Shown here in pieces: positions 1-6,667 of a stretch of DNA of 40,586 bases. A program made the translations under genes and the position numbers. Position 1 is the stretch's first letter; the number at the start of each line of letters is the position of its first letter. The notes below the pieces were generated by a model that ran no database searches, was not told the DNA's origin, and was given only the letters and a program-made list of their open reading frames with translations. This DNA comes from Sphingomonas sp. (GTDB lineage Bacteria > Pseudomonadota > Alphaproteobacteria > Sphingomonadales > Sphingomonadaceae): positions 1 to 40,586 of the forward strand of contig NZ_JACDDV010000014.1 in NCBI RefSeq assembly GCF_013816785.1, given 5' to 3'.

Positions 1-728
1 TCGAGCGCCTCACCCGGTTCGAGCGGCGGCAGGATCGAAGGCAGGCAGGCGGCCAGCAGCGACTTGCCGGCTCCCGGCGGCCCGCTCATCAACAGATTAT
101 GCCCGCCCGCCGCGGCGATCTCGAGCGCGCGCTTGGCGACTTCCTGGCCCTTGACCTGGCGCAAGTTCGGCCCGCCGACTGGGGCCTCCGCCTCGCCCGG
201 CAAGGGCGGGCGAAGCAATTGCGTCCCCTTGAAATGGGCCATCAGCGCCAAGAGGTCGGGCGCGGCCAGCACTTCGACCTTGCCCGCCCACGCCGCTTCG
301 GGCCCTTGCACCGCGGGGCAGATCAGCCCCATCCCCTGCCCGCTGGCATGGAGCGCGGCGAGCAACACGCCCGGCGACGCCGCGATCCGCCCGTCCAGGC
401 CCAATTCCCCGACCGCGACGTAATGCGACAGGCTTTCGGCATCGACCGCGCCAATCGCCGCCAGCAGGCCAAGCGCAATCGGCAGGTCGAAATGCGACCC
501 CTCCTTGGGCAGGTCGGCGGGCGATAGATTGACGGTGATCCGTTTGGGCGGCAGCGCCAGGCCGATCGCCGAGAGCGCCGCGCGCACCCTTTCGCGGCTT
601 TCGCCCACCGCCTTGTCGGGCAGGCCGACGATGACGAAATGCGGCAGCCCGCTCGACAACTGGACCTGCACCTCGACGGCGCGCGCCTCCAGCCCCAAAT
701 AAGCCACGGTGGCAACGGTCGCGACCAT
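1..728 (-). CDS. comM: ComM/YifB-family Mg-chelatase-like AAA+ ATPase (5' part, runs off window)
   Basis: The minus-strand frame starts at ATG 728-726 and is still open at base 1, so only the first 242 or so of roughly 500 residues are present. The N-terminus (MVATVATVAYLGLEARAVEV) and the following GLPHFVIVGLPDKAVGESRERV segment are characteristic of the ChlI-like N-terminal domain of YifB/ComM. The start of the Mg-chelatase ATPase domain follows, with a complete Walker A motif GPPGAGKS at residues 216-223. Family members are hexameric helicases that promote branch migration during natural transformation (known for ComM). Whether this organism is competent cannot be judged here. The gene diverges from the small membrane protein gene beginning near 850, leaving about 120 bp for two promoters. 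Family assignment is firm; the role in transformation is inference. Confidence 0.93.
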   Translation of the reverse strand, partial: MVATVATVAYLGLEARAVEVQVQLSSGLPHFVIVGLPDKAVGESRERVRAALSAIGLALPPKRITVNLSPADLPKEGSHFDLPIALGLLAAIGAVDAESLSHYVAVGELGLDGRIAASPGVLLAALHASGQGMGLICPAVQGPEAAWAGKVEVLAAPDLLALMAHFKGTQLLRPPLPGEAEAPVGGPNLRQVKGQEVAKRALEIAAAGGHNLLMSGPPGAGKSLLAACLPSILPPLEPGEAL

Positions 729-849
729 TCAGCGCGCCCCGCGACGCATCGCGCAATAATCTACACGCAAAATTCCCCCTGGCTCGGCGCGGTCAGCCTA
801 GCGCGAAGGACGGCGCAATCAAGCGTCGACGTTCGCCCTTGCCTATCCG

Positions 850-1218
850 GTGCCTTCCACCCACATCGCGGCGATGTGGACTCGGGAAAAGTGGCGGACG
901 TTCATCGACCATCCGGTGGTCGAATGGACCCTTTTCGTCACCGGGATCCTGTTGATGATCGCTGCGATTCCGGTCGGCGCGTTGCCGGGACCCGGCGGTA
1001 TCTTCGTGTTCGCGGCTGGGTTGGCGCTGGTTCTCAAGACTAGCATGTGGGCCAAGCGCCGTTATGTCCATTTCAAGCGCTGGCAACCCAAGGCCGGCCG
1101 CTGGGCCGACTGGGGGCTTCGCCGCCAAAGCTTCCAGCGCCGCGAAGCGCTACGCAAGGAACAGCCGGCCGAACCGGAGCCCTCTTTGACTGCCGATGAA
1201 GTCGGCGACCGGCGTTGA
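850..1218 (+). CDS. Small membrane protein, PGPGW-type
   Basis: This is a 122-residue protein with one long hydrophobic stretch (about residues 26-64: TLFVTGILLMIAAIPVGAL, then a PGPGG turn, then IFVFAAGLALVLK). The pattern is two membrane helices joined by a Pro-Gly-Pro-Gly turn, as in the putative transmembrane PGPGW family. The C-terminal third is basic and rich in Arg, Lys and Trp and is probably cytoplasmic. The first codon is GTG at 850; an in-frame ATG at 874 (MWTREKW) is an equally reasonable start and would give 114 residues. It diverges from comM and is followed by a terminator-like hairpin before rpmH. The function of the family is unknown. Confidence 0.75.
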   Translation: MPSTHIAAMWTREKWRTFIDHPVVEWTLFVTGILLMIAAIPVGALPGPGGIFVFAAGLALVLKTSMWAKRRYVHFKRWQPKAGRWADWGLRRQSFQRREALRKEQPAEPEPSLTADEVGDRR

Positions 1219-1237
1219 CTTTGGCGACCTCTGCACG

Positions 1238-1251
1238 TATCGGCGCCGATA
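1238..1251. repeat. 14-bp perfect palindrome upstream of rpmH/rnpA
   Basis: TATCGGCGCCGATA is its own reverse complement. It sits 6 bp before the terminator-like hairpin and about 45 bp before the rpmH start. It could be an operator or part of leader RNA structure; nothing else identifies it. Confidence 0.4.
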
Positions 1252-1256
1252 ACAGC

Positions 1257-1277
1257 GGCCGCTTCGGCGGCCCTTTT
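1257..1277 (+). terminator. Rho-independent-like hairpin with TTCG loop
   Basis: GGCCGC-TTCG-GCGGCC forms a perfect 6-bp GC stem closed by a TTCG tetraloop, followed by CTTTT. It would terminate the preceding membrane-protein gene. It ends only 18-25 nt before the rnpA and rpmH start codons, so it could instead act as a leader hairpin or attenuator if the rpmH promoter lies upstream of it. Confidence 0.6.
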
Positions 1278-1295
1278 CATTAGACTTTCGAAGGC

Positions 1296-1760
1296 ATGAG
1301 CGATGAAGCGCACTTTTCAGCCGAGCAACCTGGTCCGCGCGCGCCGGCACGGCTTCCGTCACCGCAGCTCGACGGTCGGCGGCCGCAAGATTCTGAACGC
1401 CCGCCGCGCTCGCGGCCGCAAGAAGCTCAGCGCCTAATCACCCTTACGCGCCGCGCCGACTTTCTCGCTGCCAACCGCGGCAAACGCGCGCCCATGCCCG
1501 GGTTTGTTCTTCTCGTTCGCCCGCGCGATGACTCGGACGCAACCATCCGCGTTGGCTTCACCGTGACCAAGAAGATCGGCAACGCGGTCGTCCGCAACCG
1601 GATGAAGCGCCGATTCCGCGCGCTGGTGCGCGAGACCTTCCCCGACCATGGCATCGCCGGCGCCGACCATGTGCTGATCGGTCGCGCCGGGGGGATCGAA
1701 CGTGACTATGCCAGCCTCGCCGCGGACCTGAAGCGCGCGCTGGCTAAGCTGACCGCATGA
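1296..1760 (+). CDS. rnpA: Ribonuclease P protein component, probably N-terminally extended over rpmH
   Basis: This is the protein subunit of RNase P, which helps the catalytic RNA mature the 5' ends of tRNAs. The canonical RnpA domain covers about residues 48-154: [16 protein letters not shown], then [17 protein letters not shown] and the RNR-motif helix [14 protein letters not shown]. Between the rpmH stop and the conserved domain there is no ATG, GTG or TTG in this frame; the codons there read CGC CTA ATC ACC. The next ATG (residue 67) would remove conserved residues. The only standard start is ATG 1296, which adds about 47 Pro/Arg-rich residues encoded out of frame over the whole of rpmH. 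A GAAGG motif at 1290-1294 is close to this start and 8 nt from the rpmH start. An unusual start such as CTA or ATC near 1435 cannot be excluded. The stop overlaps the yidD ATG. Confidence 0.9.
   Translation: MSDEAHFSAEQPGPRAPARLPSPQLDGRRPQDSERPPRSRPQEAQRLITLTRRADFLAANRGKRAPMPGFVLLVRPRDDSDATIRVGFTVTKKIGNAVVRNRMKRRFRALVRETFPDHGIAGADHVLIGRAGGIERDYASLAADLKRALAKLTA
1303..1437 (+). CDS. rpmH: 50S ribosomal protein L34
   Basis: This 44-residue basic protein of the large ribosomal subunit begins [19 protein letters not shown] and ends [10 protein letters not shown], the near-invariant L34 pattern and full family length. Its start has a GAAGG motif at 1290-1294 with 8-nt spacing. It heads the conserved rpmH-rnpA-yidD-yidC cluster. 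The whole gene lies inside the rnpA open frame in the +1 phase; the two ATG codons are separated by four bases (AGCG), so both could share one ribosome binding site. Confidence 0.98.
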   Translation: MKRTFQPSNLVRARRHGFRHRSSTVGGRKILNARRARGRKKLSA

Positions 1761-1969
1761 TCGCCCGCGCCCTCATCCTGCTGACCCGCGGCTGGCAAAT
1801 AGGTCCGAGCAAGCTGCTTGCGCCCTCATGCCGCTTCCAGCCGAGCTGTTCGGCCTATGCGATCACCGCGCTTCGGCGCTATGGCGCGTTCAAGGGCGGC
1901 TGGCTCGCGCTGAAGCGAATCTTTCGTTGCCATCCCTGGGGCGGCCAGGGCCCAGACCCAGTTCCGTAA
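1757..1969 (+). CDS. yidD: Membrane protein insertion efficiency factor YidD
   Basis: This 70-residue protein has the YidD signature: a short amphipathic N-terminus, then [22 protein letters not shown], then a [15 protein letters not shown] segment. The family helps YidC insert inner-membrane proteins; the cysteines and CHPW motif are conserved. The ATG overlaps the rnpA stop (ATGA), implying translational coupling, and the gene lies between rnpA and yidC as in most bacteria. The length is typical for alphaproteobacterial YidD. Confidence 0.97.
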   Translation: MIARALILLTRGWQIGPSKLLAPSCRFQPSCSAYAITALRRYGAFKGGWLALKRIFRCHPWGGQGPDPVP

Positions 1970-2005
1970 TCAATCCCCGGTCCCCCGACGCACAAGGACA
2001 CGTTC

Positions 2006-3733
2006 GTGAACGAGAATAACCGCAACATGATGCTGGCGATCGTCCTGAGCGCGCTGGTGCTGCTCGGCTGGAGCCTGCTGTCCGACCGCTTCCTGCCGAC
2101 CGCGGGCCCGCAGACGCAGACCGTCGACAAGGGCAAGGTCAAGCCGCTGCCGCAGCCGAGCGCCAGTCCCGCGGCCAACACGCCGCAGGCCATTCGCGAT
2201 CGCGCGCTGGTCCTCGCCGATAGCGCGCGCGTGCGTATCGCCACGCCGAGCCTGGCGGGCTCGATCAATTTGAAGGGCGCACGCTTCGACGACCTCGTCC
2301 TGGTTCGGCAGCGCGAGGGCCTGGCCAAGGACTCGCCGCCGGTCCGCTTGCTGTCGCCGGCGGGGGCCAAGGAGGCTTATTTCGCCCAATTCGGCTGGAC
2401 CGGCGATGGCGTCCCCGCGCCCGACGCCAACAGTGTCTGGACCGCCAGCGCGCCGACGCTGATGCCCGGCAAGCCGGTGACGCTAGCCTGGACCAACCCG
2501 ACCGGCCAGCGGTTCGAGCAAATCGTTTCGGTCGACGACGGCTATCTGTTCTCGATCAAGCAACGTGTCGTCAACACGGGAAACGGGCCGGTCGCCCTGC
2601 GCGGCTACGGCCTCGTCAGCCGCGCCGACAAGAGCAAAGATCCCTCGACCTGGACCAACCATGTCGGCCCGATCGGTTTTCTCGCAGGCAAGGCCGATTA
2701 TGGCGTCGACTACAAGACGCTCGACGAGGACAAGGCCGGCGTCACCCGCGACAGCCACGGCGGATGGCTCGGCTTCACCGACAAATATTGGCTGACCGCG
2801 ATGGTACCGGCCGATGGCGCCCCGGTCGAGGCGAGCTTCCGCAAGGGTGGCAGCGGCGCCTTTCAGGCTGATTATTCGGGTGCACCGTTCACCGTAGCAC
2901 CCGGTCAGGCAGTCAGCAGTGACGCCCGCCTGTTCGCTGGAGCCAAGGAAAAAGCGCTGCTCGACCGCTATGAGGACCAGGGCATCACCAAGCTGTCGAA
3001 GTCGATCGACTGGGGCTGGTTCGAATGGTTCATGCGCCCGATCTTCGACTTGTTGAACTGGTTGTTCCATGCCACCGGCAACTTCGGCGTGGCGATCATC
3101 TGCCTGACGCTGATTGTCCGCACGCTGATGTTCCCGATCGCCGACAAGCAGTTCCGCTCCATGGCCGGGATGCGCCGCGTTCAGCCCAAGATGAAGGCGA
3201 TCCAGGAACGCCATAAGGATGACAAACCGCGCCAGCAGCAGGAAATCCTCAAGCTCTATCAGGCCGAGAAGATCAACCCCGCCGCGGGCTGCCTGCCGAT
3301 CCTGCTCCAGATCCCGGTGTTCTACGCGCTCTACAAGGTGCTGACGGTCAGCGTGGAAATGCGGCATCAGCCGTTCGCGCTGTGGATCCACGACCTGTCC
3401 GCGGCCGACCCTCTAACCCCGGTCAACCTGTTCGGAATGCTCGACTTCACCCCGCCGGGCTTCCTCGCCATCGGCGTGCTGCCGATATTGCTCGGCATTA
3501 CCATGTGGATGCAGTTCAAACTGAACCCGCAGCAGATGGACCCGGTCCAGCAGCAGGTCTTCTCGATCATGCCGTGGGTGATGATGTTCATCATGGCTCC
3601 GTTCGCGGCGGGCCTGCAGCTTTACTGGGTCGTCTCCAACCTGCTGACGATCGCCCAGCAAAAGTGGCTCTATCACCGCTACGACCTCAAAAAGGACAGC
3701 GACGCCCAGGGCGCGGTGCCGGCGCATCCGTGA
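2006..3733 (+). CDS. yidC: Membrane protein insertase YidC/Oxa1
   Basis: This 575-residue insertase puts inner-membrane proteins into the bilayer alone or with SecYEG. The start is GTG 2006 with AAGGA at 1994-1998, 7 nt upstream. TM1 (about residues 8-25) is followed by a Gln/Pro-rich linker and a large periplasmic beta-sandwich region up to about residue 330. The conserved Oxa1 core follows, with helices around 340-375, 425-445 (CLPILLQIPVFYALYK), 480-495, 515-535 and 540-560. The length fits Gram-negative YidC. The stop overlaps the engB start (GTGA), so the two are probably coupled. Confidence 0.98.
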   Translation: MNENNRNMMLAIVLSALVLLGWSLLSDRFLPTAGPQTQTVDKGKVKPLPQPSASPAANTPQAIRDRALVLADSARVRIATPSLAGSINLKGARFDDLVLVRQREGLAKDSPPVRLLSPAGAKEAYFAQFGWTGDGVPAPDANSVWTASAPTLMPGKPVTLAWTNPTGQRFEQIVSVDDGYLFSIKQRVVNTGNGPVALRGYGLVSRADKSKDPSTWTNHVGPIGFLAGKADYGVDYKTLDEDKAGVTRDSHGGWLGFTDKYWLTAMVPADGAPVEASFRKGGSGAFQADYSGAPFTVAPGQAVSSDARLFAGAKEKALLDRYEDQGITKLSKSIDWGWFEWFMRPIFDLLNWLFHATGNFGVAIICLTLIVRTLMFPIADKQFRSMAGMRRVQPKMKAIQERHKDDKPRQQQEILKLYQAEKINPAAGCLPILLQIPVFYALYKVLTVSVEMRHQPFALWIHDLSAADPLTPVNLFGMLDFTPPGFLAIGVLPILLGITMWMQFKLNPQQMDPVQQQVFSIMPWVMMFIMAPFAAGLQLYWVVSNLLTIAQQKWLYHRYDLKKDSDAQGAVPAHP

Positions 3734-4368
3734 CCGAGGCCGACGACCAAACCGAAGCCGCCCGCAAATTGTTTTCGGGGCCGATCGACTTTTTGAAGTC
3801 GGCCCCCAGGCTGGAGCATCTTCCCGCGCCCGACGCTCCCGAAATCGCGTTCGCGGGGCGCTCCAACGTCGGCAAATCGTCGCTGATCAACGCGCTGACC
3901 AACCGTAGCAAGCTCGCCCGCGCCTCAAACACCCCGGGGCGGACGCAGGAACTCAACTATTTCGACGTCGGCCGCCCGCTCGTTTTCCGGCTGGTCGACA
4001 TGCCCGGTTATGGATTTGCCGAGGCGCCCAAGGACATGGTCAAGCGCTGGCGCTTCCTGATCAACGATTATCTGCGCGGGCGGCAGGTGCTGAAACGGGC
4101 GCTGGTGCTGGTCGACGCGCGCCACGGATTGAAGGATGTCGATCGCGACGTGATGGCGATGCTCGACAAGGCCGCGGTCAGTTATAACATCGTCCTCACC
4201 AAAGCCGACAAGATCAAGCCGACCGAGCTCGCCGGGACGCTCGATGCGGTGCGCAACGAAGCGGCCAGGCATCCCGCCTCGCACCCGGCGATCTTCCCGA
4301 CCTCAGCCGAAACCGGAGCCGGCATCGCCGACCTGCGGACCGCGATCGTGGAGGCGGTCATCACATGA
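3730..4368 (+). CDS. engB: Ribosome biogenesis GTPase EngB (YihA/YsxC)
   Basis: This 212-residue small GTPase is needed for late 50S subunit assembly. The GTPase motifs are all visible: G1 GRSNVGKSS near residues 43-51, the switch I region with TPGRTQELNYF, G3 DMPGYGF near 90-96, and G4 TKAD near 157-160. The start is the GTG at 3730 that overlaps the yidC stop codon; the N-terminus (VTEADDQTEAARKLFSGPID) matches the usual short extension before the G domain. The frame is open further upstream inside yidC but that is not coding. The last codons overlap the next gene by ATGA. Confidence 0.97.
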   Translation: MTEADDQTEAARKLFSGPIDFLKSAPRLEHLPAPDAPEIAFAGRSNVGKSSLINALTNRSKLARASNTPGRTQELNYFDVGRPLVFRLVDMPGYGFAEAPKDMVKRWRFLINDYLRGRQVLKRALVLVDARHGLKDVDRDVMAMLDKAAVSYNIVLTKADKIKPTELAGTLDAVRNEAARHPASHPAIFPTSAETGAGIADLRTAIVEAVIT

Positions 4369-5036
4369 AACTGATCATCGGGAACCGCGCTTATTCGAGC
4401 TGGTCGATGCGCGGCTGGTTGGCCTTGAAGCAGTCGGGCATCGATTTCGAAGAACTGGTCGTGCCGATGTTCGACGAGCAGTGGGAAAAGCGGCGAGAGG
4501 GCGACGAATTCGCCCCGTCGCTCGGCAAGGCGCCGATCCTGTGGGACGGCGAATGCGTGGTATGGGATTCCTTGGCGATCATCGAATTTCTCGCCGATCG
4601 CGTCGGGCGCGAGCGCTTTTGGCCAGAAGACGAGTCCGCGCGCGGCATGGCGCGGTCTATGGCGGCCGAAATGCATTCGGGCTTCTCGAACCTGCGTCGT
4701 GAATTGCCGGTCAACGTGCGCAAGAGTTTCGGCTCGGTTCCCTTGTCCGACGGGGTCGAAGCTGAGGTCAACCGCATTCTCAACCTGTGGGCGCAGGCGC
4801 GCGCCCGCTTCGGCGGCCAGGGCGAATATTTGTTCGGCGATTGGACCGCGGCCGACATCATGTTCGCGCCGGTGGTCACCCGTTTCGTTACCTATGGCGT
4901 CAAGATCCCGCCGTTCGTCGCAACCTACATGGAGGCCGTTCTCCACCGCGCCGACGTGGTCGAATGGATCGAACTCGCCCAGGACGAGCCGTGGGTGATC
5001 GAGGAAATCGAGAAATTTGAGGGCAAGAAGCCCTAG
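4365..5036 (+). CDS. Glutathione S-transferase family protein
   Basis: This 223-residue protein has a thioredoxin-like N-terminal domain (MKLIIGNRAYSSWSMRGWLA, with a Ser-rich active-site start and a SLGKAPIL cis-Pro segment near residues 48-55). An all-helical C-terminal GST domain follows, including the FGDWTAADIMFAPVV motif. This subtype conjugates or reduces substrates using glutathione, but the substrate cannot be told from sequence. It is the last gene of the rpmH-rnpA-yidD-yidC-engB chain and overlaps the engB stop by ATGA, so it is probably co-transcribed. A GST in this position is probably a passenger rather than part of membrane insertion. Confidence 0.92.
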   Translation: MKLIIGNRAYSSWSMRGWLALKQSGIDFEELVVPMFDEQWEKRREGDEFAPSLGKAPILWDGECVVWDSLAIIEFLADRVGRERFWPEDESARGMARSMAAEMHSGFSNLRRELPVNVRKSFGSVPLSDGVEAEVNRILNLWAQARARFGGQGEYLFGDWTAADIMFAPVVTRFVTYGVKIPPFVATYMEAVLHRADVVEWIELAQDEPWVIEEIEKFEGKKP

Positions 5037-5038
5037 GC

Positions 5039-5057
5039 ATCGCGGGACGGCGATCTT
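5039..5057 (+). terminator. Weak hairpin between convergent gst and cupin genes
   Basis: ATCGC (5039-5043) pairs with GCGAT (5050-5054), with a 6-nt loop and CTTTGG after it. It lies in the 24-bp gap between two convergent stop codons. The stem is short and the T-tract poor, so the terminator call is tentative. Confidence 0.35.
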
Positions 5058-5060
5058 TGG

Positions 5061-5510
5061 TCAGTACGGCGTGCGGTCCTTGTGCAGATATTGCCCGCTC
5101 CGGCCATCCGCGAGCAGGTCGATGTCTGGATAGTGGCAGTCCTGGCCGCTGCGCCCCCCGACCACCAGGAAGCGGCAAGGCGCGGCGCTTTCATTGATCA
5201 AGTGGTGGCCGTTGGGGACATCCTTGGGCCATGCAACAATGTCGCCCGGACGAAGCAACGTTCGCCCATGGTCCTCGGCCAGCACCGCCTCTCCCTCGAT
5301 CATCAATAGCAGTTCGTCCTCCCCCTCGTGCCAGTGGCGCTGGCTCGACCACGCCCCCGGCTCAAGGCGAACAAGGCTCGCGCCGAAATCCTCAATCCCG
5401 CTGGCGAGGGCGATCCGCCGGTACCAGCGCCCGTCAACGTCGCGATCGAATGGCGTTGGATAGCCGGTCCGGTTGGTTTCCTTGACGGTGGAAAGATCGA
5501 CTTTCGGCAT
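5061..5510 (-). CDS. Cupin-domain protein
   Basis: This 149-residue single cupin has the metal-binding motif 1 His59-x-His61-x3-Glu65 (QRHWHEGEDELL), the central LLRPGDIVAWPKD segment and motif 2 around NGHHLINES (His102/103). The fold therefore looks able to bind a metal, either as a small enzyme or a sensor. Nothing in the sequence identifies the substrate. The start codon lies only 26 bp from the divergent dapE start. The gene converges on the GST gene. Confidence 0.88.
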   Translation of the reverse strand: MPKVDLSTVKETNRTGYPTPFDRDVDGRWYRRIALASGIEDFGASLVRLEPGAWSSQRHWHEGEDELLLMIEGEAVLAEDHGRTLLRPGDIVAWPKDVPNGHHLINESAAPCRFLVVGGRSGQDCHYPDIDLLADGRSGQYLHKDRTPY

Positions 5511-5536
5511 GATGCCTAGCTTGCTACCCCCGCGCG

Positions 5537-6667
5537 ATGAATTCGTCCATCGATCCCATCGATCTCGCGACGCGGCTGATCGCCGTGCCCAGCATCACGC
5601 CTGCCAGCGGGCAAGTGTTCGATGTGCTCGAAACCGCGCTGCGACCACTCGGGTTCGAGGTGCACCGCTTCATCGGCGGAGAGAATGCCGACGGGCCCGT
5701 CGAAAATCTGGTGGCCTTGCGCGGTAGCGGTTTTCCGCATTTCGGCTTCGCCGGGCATCTCGACGTTGTTCCTCCGGGCGAGGGATGGGACGGCGATCCG
5801 TTCACGCCGACCATCGAGGACGGTTTACTCACCGGGCGCGGCGCCAATGACATGAAGAGCGCAATCGCCGCCTTCGTCGCGGCGGTCGCCGATCTTCCGC
5901 ACGACCGGGGGACGATTTCGCTCCTCATTACCGGCGACGAGGAAGGCCCGGCGCTGCACGGAACGGTAGCGATCATCGACTGGCTCAATCGACGCGGCAT
6001 CCGCCCCGACATGATCCTGATCGGCGAACCGACCAGCGACGCGACCCTTGGCGACACGGTCAAGATCGGGCGGCGTGGTTCGGTCAACATGTGGATCGAG
6101 GTGCCGGGCACCCAGGGTCATGTCGCCTACCCTCACCGCGCCGACAACCCGGTCGGGCCGCTCGCTCGCATCGTCGCCGAGCTCGATGCATGGCAACTCG
6201 ACGAGGGCAACGATTCCTTCCCTCCTTCCAACCTCGAATTCACCGAGGTTGGAACCCCGCCCGGCGCGACCAACCTCATCCCCGGCCGGGCGGGTGCGCG
6301 GCTCAATATCCGCTTCAACAATCTGCAACGCGGCGCCGAGCTGGTCGAGCGGGTGCGGGCGGTGGTCCAGCGTCACGCCCCCGGAGGAACCGTCGAAGCG
6401 CTGATTTCGGGCGAGGCGTTCCTCACTCCGCCGGGCGCGCTTTACGACGTGCTGGTGTCGGCGATTCGCGAGGAAACGGGAATCGAGCCGGACCTGTCGA
6501 CTGGCGGCGGTACTTCGGATGGGCGCTTTCTCATCCAGCTCTGCCCGGTGGTCGATTTCGGCCTGCCCAATGTGACCATGCACAAGGTCGGCGAGCAGGC
6601 CCGGGTCGAAGATATTCGCGCCCTCACCCGCATTTACCGCCGCGTGCTGGAAAAAGTCTTTGGCTAG
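5537..6667 (+). CDS. dapE: Succinyl-diaminopimelate desuccinylase
   Basis: This 376-residue M20-family dinuclear zinc amidohydrolase cleaves N-succinyl-LL-diaminopimelate to LL-diaminopimelate and succinate in lysine and peptidoglycan precursor synthesis. Visible motifs are GHLDVVPPG (His74, Asp76), GANDMKS near residue 103, TGDEEGPA with the catalytic Glu pair near 135-136, the dimerisation segment HVAYPHRADNPV, TGGGTSDGRF, and the C-terminal metal ligand in MHKVGEQ. The length is typical for DapE. There is no recognisable Shine-Dalgarno before ATG 5537 and the divergent cupin start is 26 bp away. The stop codon overlaps that of the convergent GGDEF/EAL gene. Confidence 0.96.
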   Translation: MNSSIDPIDLATRLIAVPSITPASGQVFDVLETALRPLGFEVHRFIGGENADGPVENLVALRGSGFPHFGFAGHLDVVPPGEGWDGDPFTPTIEDGLLTGRGANDMKSAIAAFVAAVADLPHDRGTISLLITGDEEGPALHGTVAIIDWLNRRGIRPDMILIGEPTSDATLGDTVKIGRRGSVNMWIEVPGTQGHVAYPHRADNPVGPLARIVAELDAWQLDEGNDSFPPSNLEFTEVGTPPGATNLIPGRAGARLNIRFNNLQRGAELVERVRAVVQRHAPGGTVEALISGEAFLTPPGALYDVLVSAIREETGIEPDLSTGGGTSDGRFLIQLCPVVDFGLPNVTMHKVGEQARVEDIRALTRIYRRVLEKVFG

